DNA of 64,000 bases from CAZKXU01 sp964556665 (GTDB lineage Bacteria; Bdellovibrionota_C; UBA2361; CAZKXU01), in contig CAZKXU010000001.1 in assembly GCA_964556665.1 (NCBI GenBank), positions 62,001 to 126,000 on the forward strand, in the 5' to 3' direction. Position numbers and translations under genes: made by a program. The notes below the pieces were generated by a model. The model searched no databases. It was not told the origin of the DNA and saw only the letters and a list, made by a program, of their open reading frames with translations. Positions 62,099 through 64,000 of this stretch are shown here, in pieces (the first letter of the stretch is position 1; every line of letters starts with the position of its first letter).

Positions 62099-62174
62099 AC
62101 TGGGACCGCGGGTTTCCAGCCCGCAAACGAATTATCTGGCATTTCGTTGCGGGCTGGAAGCCCGCGGTCCAAGT
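62099..62174. repeat. R1 palindromic repeat
   Basis: ACTGGGACCGCGGGTTTCCA at the left and GCGGGCTGGAAGCCCGCGGT at the right, ending CCAAGT (one base off the perfect end). Lies between the EEP gene (upstream side) and the RuvC-like gene. Confidence 0.8.
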
Positions 62175-62207
62175 AAGTCGAAAAGACTTATGTGACAGAG
62201 TAATAAT

Positions 62208-62837
62208 TTATACAGAAAAGCGCAGCCCTACTTTTCGTGCTTGCCGATTGCGCTGTCCTCCGAACACCTCTTCTAGAGGGGCCTCGCTTAGTTTAGCAGT
62301 ATGTATCCAGCTAAGCGCAAGATCTCCAACCAGGATAGCATCGACAATATCCTGATTTCTCTTCAGGTTCACCATGGCAGTGTCAAAACCAAGACGCCGC
62401 AAGCACGGTTCATGCAATGCTAATGCAGTACGAGCTGCGATCTCTTTGACTATTGGCCTCCCTAGCTGTTTTCCTTTGAGTCCCATTACTTCGTACTGAA
62501 CTGAGCGCGGATTTACCCGCCCTGGTACAACAGCCGAAAATGTTCTAGCTATCGCTTCAAATATACTACGAACCCGCTCTACTCTGATAGCTGCCCGCGG
62601 ATCTCGCATAGTTGTTTCCCCTTCACAGATAAGAACATCGTTTTCCGAAAGGTTGAGCTGATCGAAAACCTTTGATATCTTAAGCTGTAAATCTGCGAGT
62701 CGTACAGGTAGGGGCGTAGGATGTGGAATTGAATGAATCTTCCCTATTGCAGTGAGAGTTCTGTTTTTAATATCGAAACAGGCCCAGCCTGAGCAGGTCA
62801 GGCTTGGATCAATGGCTAGTAAGCGGCTTAAATCCAT
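62208..62837 (-). CDS. ruvC: RuvC-like Holliday junction resolvase, 209 aa
   Basis: RNase H-fold nuclease: LLAIDPSLTCSGWA (first Asp), LICEGETTMRDPRAA (Glu) and QDIVDAILVGDLAL (Asp-x-x-Asp) keep the full RuvC catalytic set. It is longer than E. coli RuvC (173 aa), with an Arg-rich C-terminal extension. RuvA and RuvB are not next to it, and MRDPRAAIRVERV is not typical, so a phage- or poxvirus-style RuvC-family resolvase is an alternative. Confidence 0.75.
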   Translation of the reverse strand: MDLSRLLAIDPSLTCSGWACFDIKNRTLTAIGKIHSIPHPTPLPVRLADLQLKISKVFDQLNLSENDVLICEGETTMRDPRAAIRVERVRSIFEAIARTFSAVVPGRVNPRSVQYEVMGLKGKQLGRPIVKEIAARTALALHEPCLRRLGFDTAMVNLKRNQDIVDAILVGDLALSWIHTAKLSEAPLEEVFGGQRNRQARKVGLRFSV

Positions 62838-62888
62838 GCTTTATTATAGTACGTTGTTATTGGTTTATGGCAATTACTTAGTTGTATT

Positions 62889-63836
62889 ATGGATCAGGAA
62901 TTAATAGGAAATCTATATAGAGATATGCTGCGCATCCGTCGCTTTGAAGAGGAGGCTGCACGTCTATATACAGAGCGAAAGATAGGTGGATTTTTACACC
63001 TATATATAGGACAGGAGGCTGTTGCCGTAGGTGCTTTGTCGGTCTTAGAAAAACAGGATTATGTCATGACCGCGTATCGCTGCCATGGGCATTATTTGGC
63101 GCGTGGCGGTAACTGTAGAGCTGGCATGGCAGAGCTACTTGGCAAGGAGGCGGGCTGTGCAAAAGGACGAGGGGGCTCTATGCACTTCTTTGATGCCACA
63201 CTTAACTTTATGGGTGGATGGGGCATTATTGGTGCTCAGATACCGGTAGCTGCTGGTTTAGCCTTTGCTTCAAAATATAAAGGGGAGAATAGTGTCGCTA
63301 TCTGTTTCCTAGGGGATGGAGCAGTAAACATAGGTGCTTTTCATGAGGGCTTAAGTCTGGCTTCTCTTTGGAGATTGCCGGTTATATATGTTATAGAAAA
63401 TAATTACTTTGCTATGGGCACGCCCTTGACCAAGACCTCCGCAACGGAGGATCTTTCAATACGCGCTCTTGGTTATCCGATGGCACGTGATTCAGTAGAT
63501 GGACATGATGTTTTCGCAGTGCGTGCTACTATTCATGCTGCAGTAAAGCGAGCTCGTGAGCAGGGGCTTCCTACATTAGTAGAAGCAAAAACATATAGAT
63601 ATAGAGGCCACTCCATGGCAGATCCAGGAACTTATCGTACCAAAGATGAGGTTGAATCTTGGAAGGCTCGTGATCCGATCAAGGTTTTAGGTGAAAAGAT
63701 GGAGATGCTAGGAATGAAGGAATCTCTTAATCGGATTATTCAGGAAATCGAGGCTGAAATCCAAGATGCCCTTAAATTTGCTGAAGAAGCTCCATTTCCT
63801 GACGTATCGACAGCAGCTGATTATGTTTACGTATAG
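62889..63836 (+). CDS. pdhA: Pyruvate dehydrogenase E1 component alpha subunit, 315 aa
   Basis: Decarboxylates pyruvate with thiamine diphosphate as the E1 alpha2beta2 enzyme. LRIRRFEEEAARLYTERKIG, RGGSMHFFD, the ThDP motif GDGAVNIGAFHEGLSLAS ... IENNYFAMGT, and YRYRGHSMADPGTYR (phosphorylation-loop region in eukaryotic relatives). Normal length. Followed 24 bases later by pdhB. Confidence 0.93.
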   Translation: MDQELIGNLYRDMLRIRRFEEEAARLYTERKIGGFLHLYIGQEAVAVGALSVLEKQDYVMTAYRCHGHYLARGGNCRAGMAELLGKEAGCAKGRGGSMHFFDATLNFMGGWGIIGAQIPVAAGLAFASKYKGENSVAICFLGDGAVNIGAFHEGLSLASLWRLPVIYVIENNYFAMGTPLTKTSATEDLSIRALGYPMARDSVDGHDVFAVRATIHAAVKRAREQGLPTLVEAKTYRYRGHSMADPGTYRTKDEVESWKARDPIKVLGEKMEMLGMKESLNRIIQEIEAEIQDALKFAEEAPFPDVSTAADYVYV

Positions 63837-63860
63837 AATAAAGATTTTCTAGTTTATACC

Positions 63861-64000
63861 ATGAAAGAAATTGCAATAAGAGATGCGCTGAAGGAAGCGA
63901 TGACCGAAGAGATGGAGCGTGATCCGCGGGTCTTTCTTGTCGGGGAAGAGGTTGGAGCATATAACGGTGCTTATAAATGTTCGCGCGGCATGCTGGAAAA
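63861..64000 (+). CDS. pdhB: Pyruvate dehydrogenase E1 beta subunit, 3' end outside window
   Basis: The first 46 residues are visible: MKEIAIRDALKEAMTEEMER, then VFLVGEEVGAYNGAYK, the usual start of E1 beta (and related 2-oxoacid dehydrogenases). It begins with no lipoyl domain. The gene is cut by the window edge. Confidence 0.9.
   Translation, partial: MKEIAIRDALKEAMTEEMERDPRVFLVGEEVGAYNGAYKCSRGMLE

Overview
The window looks like chromosomal DNA of a Gram-negative, flagellated bacterium. Evidence for this is the set of lipoproteins with lipoboxes, an outer-membrane barrel protein, the flagellar chaperone FliS, a heptosyltransferase-like enzyme, and housekeeping genes (uvrB, uvrC, pheS, pheT, ihfA-like, greB, pdhA, pdhB). 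The moderate base composition, many TTG/GTG-leading frames and unusual accessory content fit a deltaproteobacterial-type or Bdellovibrionota-like uncultured lineage, but the sequence alone does not settle this.

Layout. 1-7.2 kb is accessory: a cysteine-rich gene fragment, a YjfB-like protein, a GC-rich Ala/Pro/Glu low-complexity protein, an orphan TraA-like pilin gene, a YddG-like exporter and the first of three DUF4143 ATPases. A pair of inverted 77-bp repeats brackets the pilin-to-exporter stretch. 7.7-10.8 kb is one 1053-residue unknown protein. 11.2-25.7 kb is a chromosomal F-like type IV secretion core in the order traL-traE-traK-traB-lipoprotein-STN lipoprotein-traC-accessory genes. A coupling-protein gene and a large membrane protein gene lie divergently. 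No relaxase and no TraF/G/H/N/U/W genes are visible.

26.4-30.7 kb is a lanthipeptide locus: a LanM whose cyclase zinc site reads CCG (ProcM type), divergent from a precursor with what appears to be two tandem nitrile-hydratase-like leader modules and a Cys/Thr/Ser-rich core. 30.7-34.7 kb holds uvrC and uvrB. 34.8-37.1 kb is a complete bufferin-type operon (bufA precursor with EGKCG repeats, MNIO enzyme bufB, bufC, DoxX). 37.5-43.3 kb is a housekeeping run from an ihfA-like gene down to pheT; the PheT appears to lack the usual tRNA-binding OB domain.

43.5-51.5 kb is mixed: a possible HDOD-like protein, two more DUF4143 ATPases, an unknown protein, a lipoprotein hydrolase, an ECF sigma factor and a YggX homologue. 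51.7-57.4 kb is a flagellar/glycosylation cluster (fliS, methyltransferase-glycosyltransferase fusion, family-9 glycosyltransferase, small partner). 57.7-64 kb has an MBL-fold protein, a PAP2-type membrane protein, a small secreted protein, an outer-membrane protein, an EEP nuclease, a RuvC-like resolvase and pdhA followed by the start of pdhB.

The most distinctive background feature is a dense set of intergenic repeat families (named R1-R5 here), nearly all palindromic. R3 copies differ in sequence but keep base pairing through compensatory changes. R2 is a MITE-like element bounded by CTAG, and both copies sit just downstream of a DUF4143 ATPase gene. No transposase, CRISPR array, tRNA or rRNA gene was recognised.
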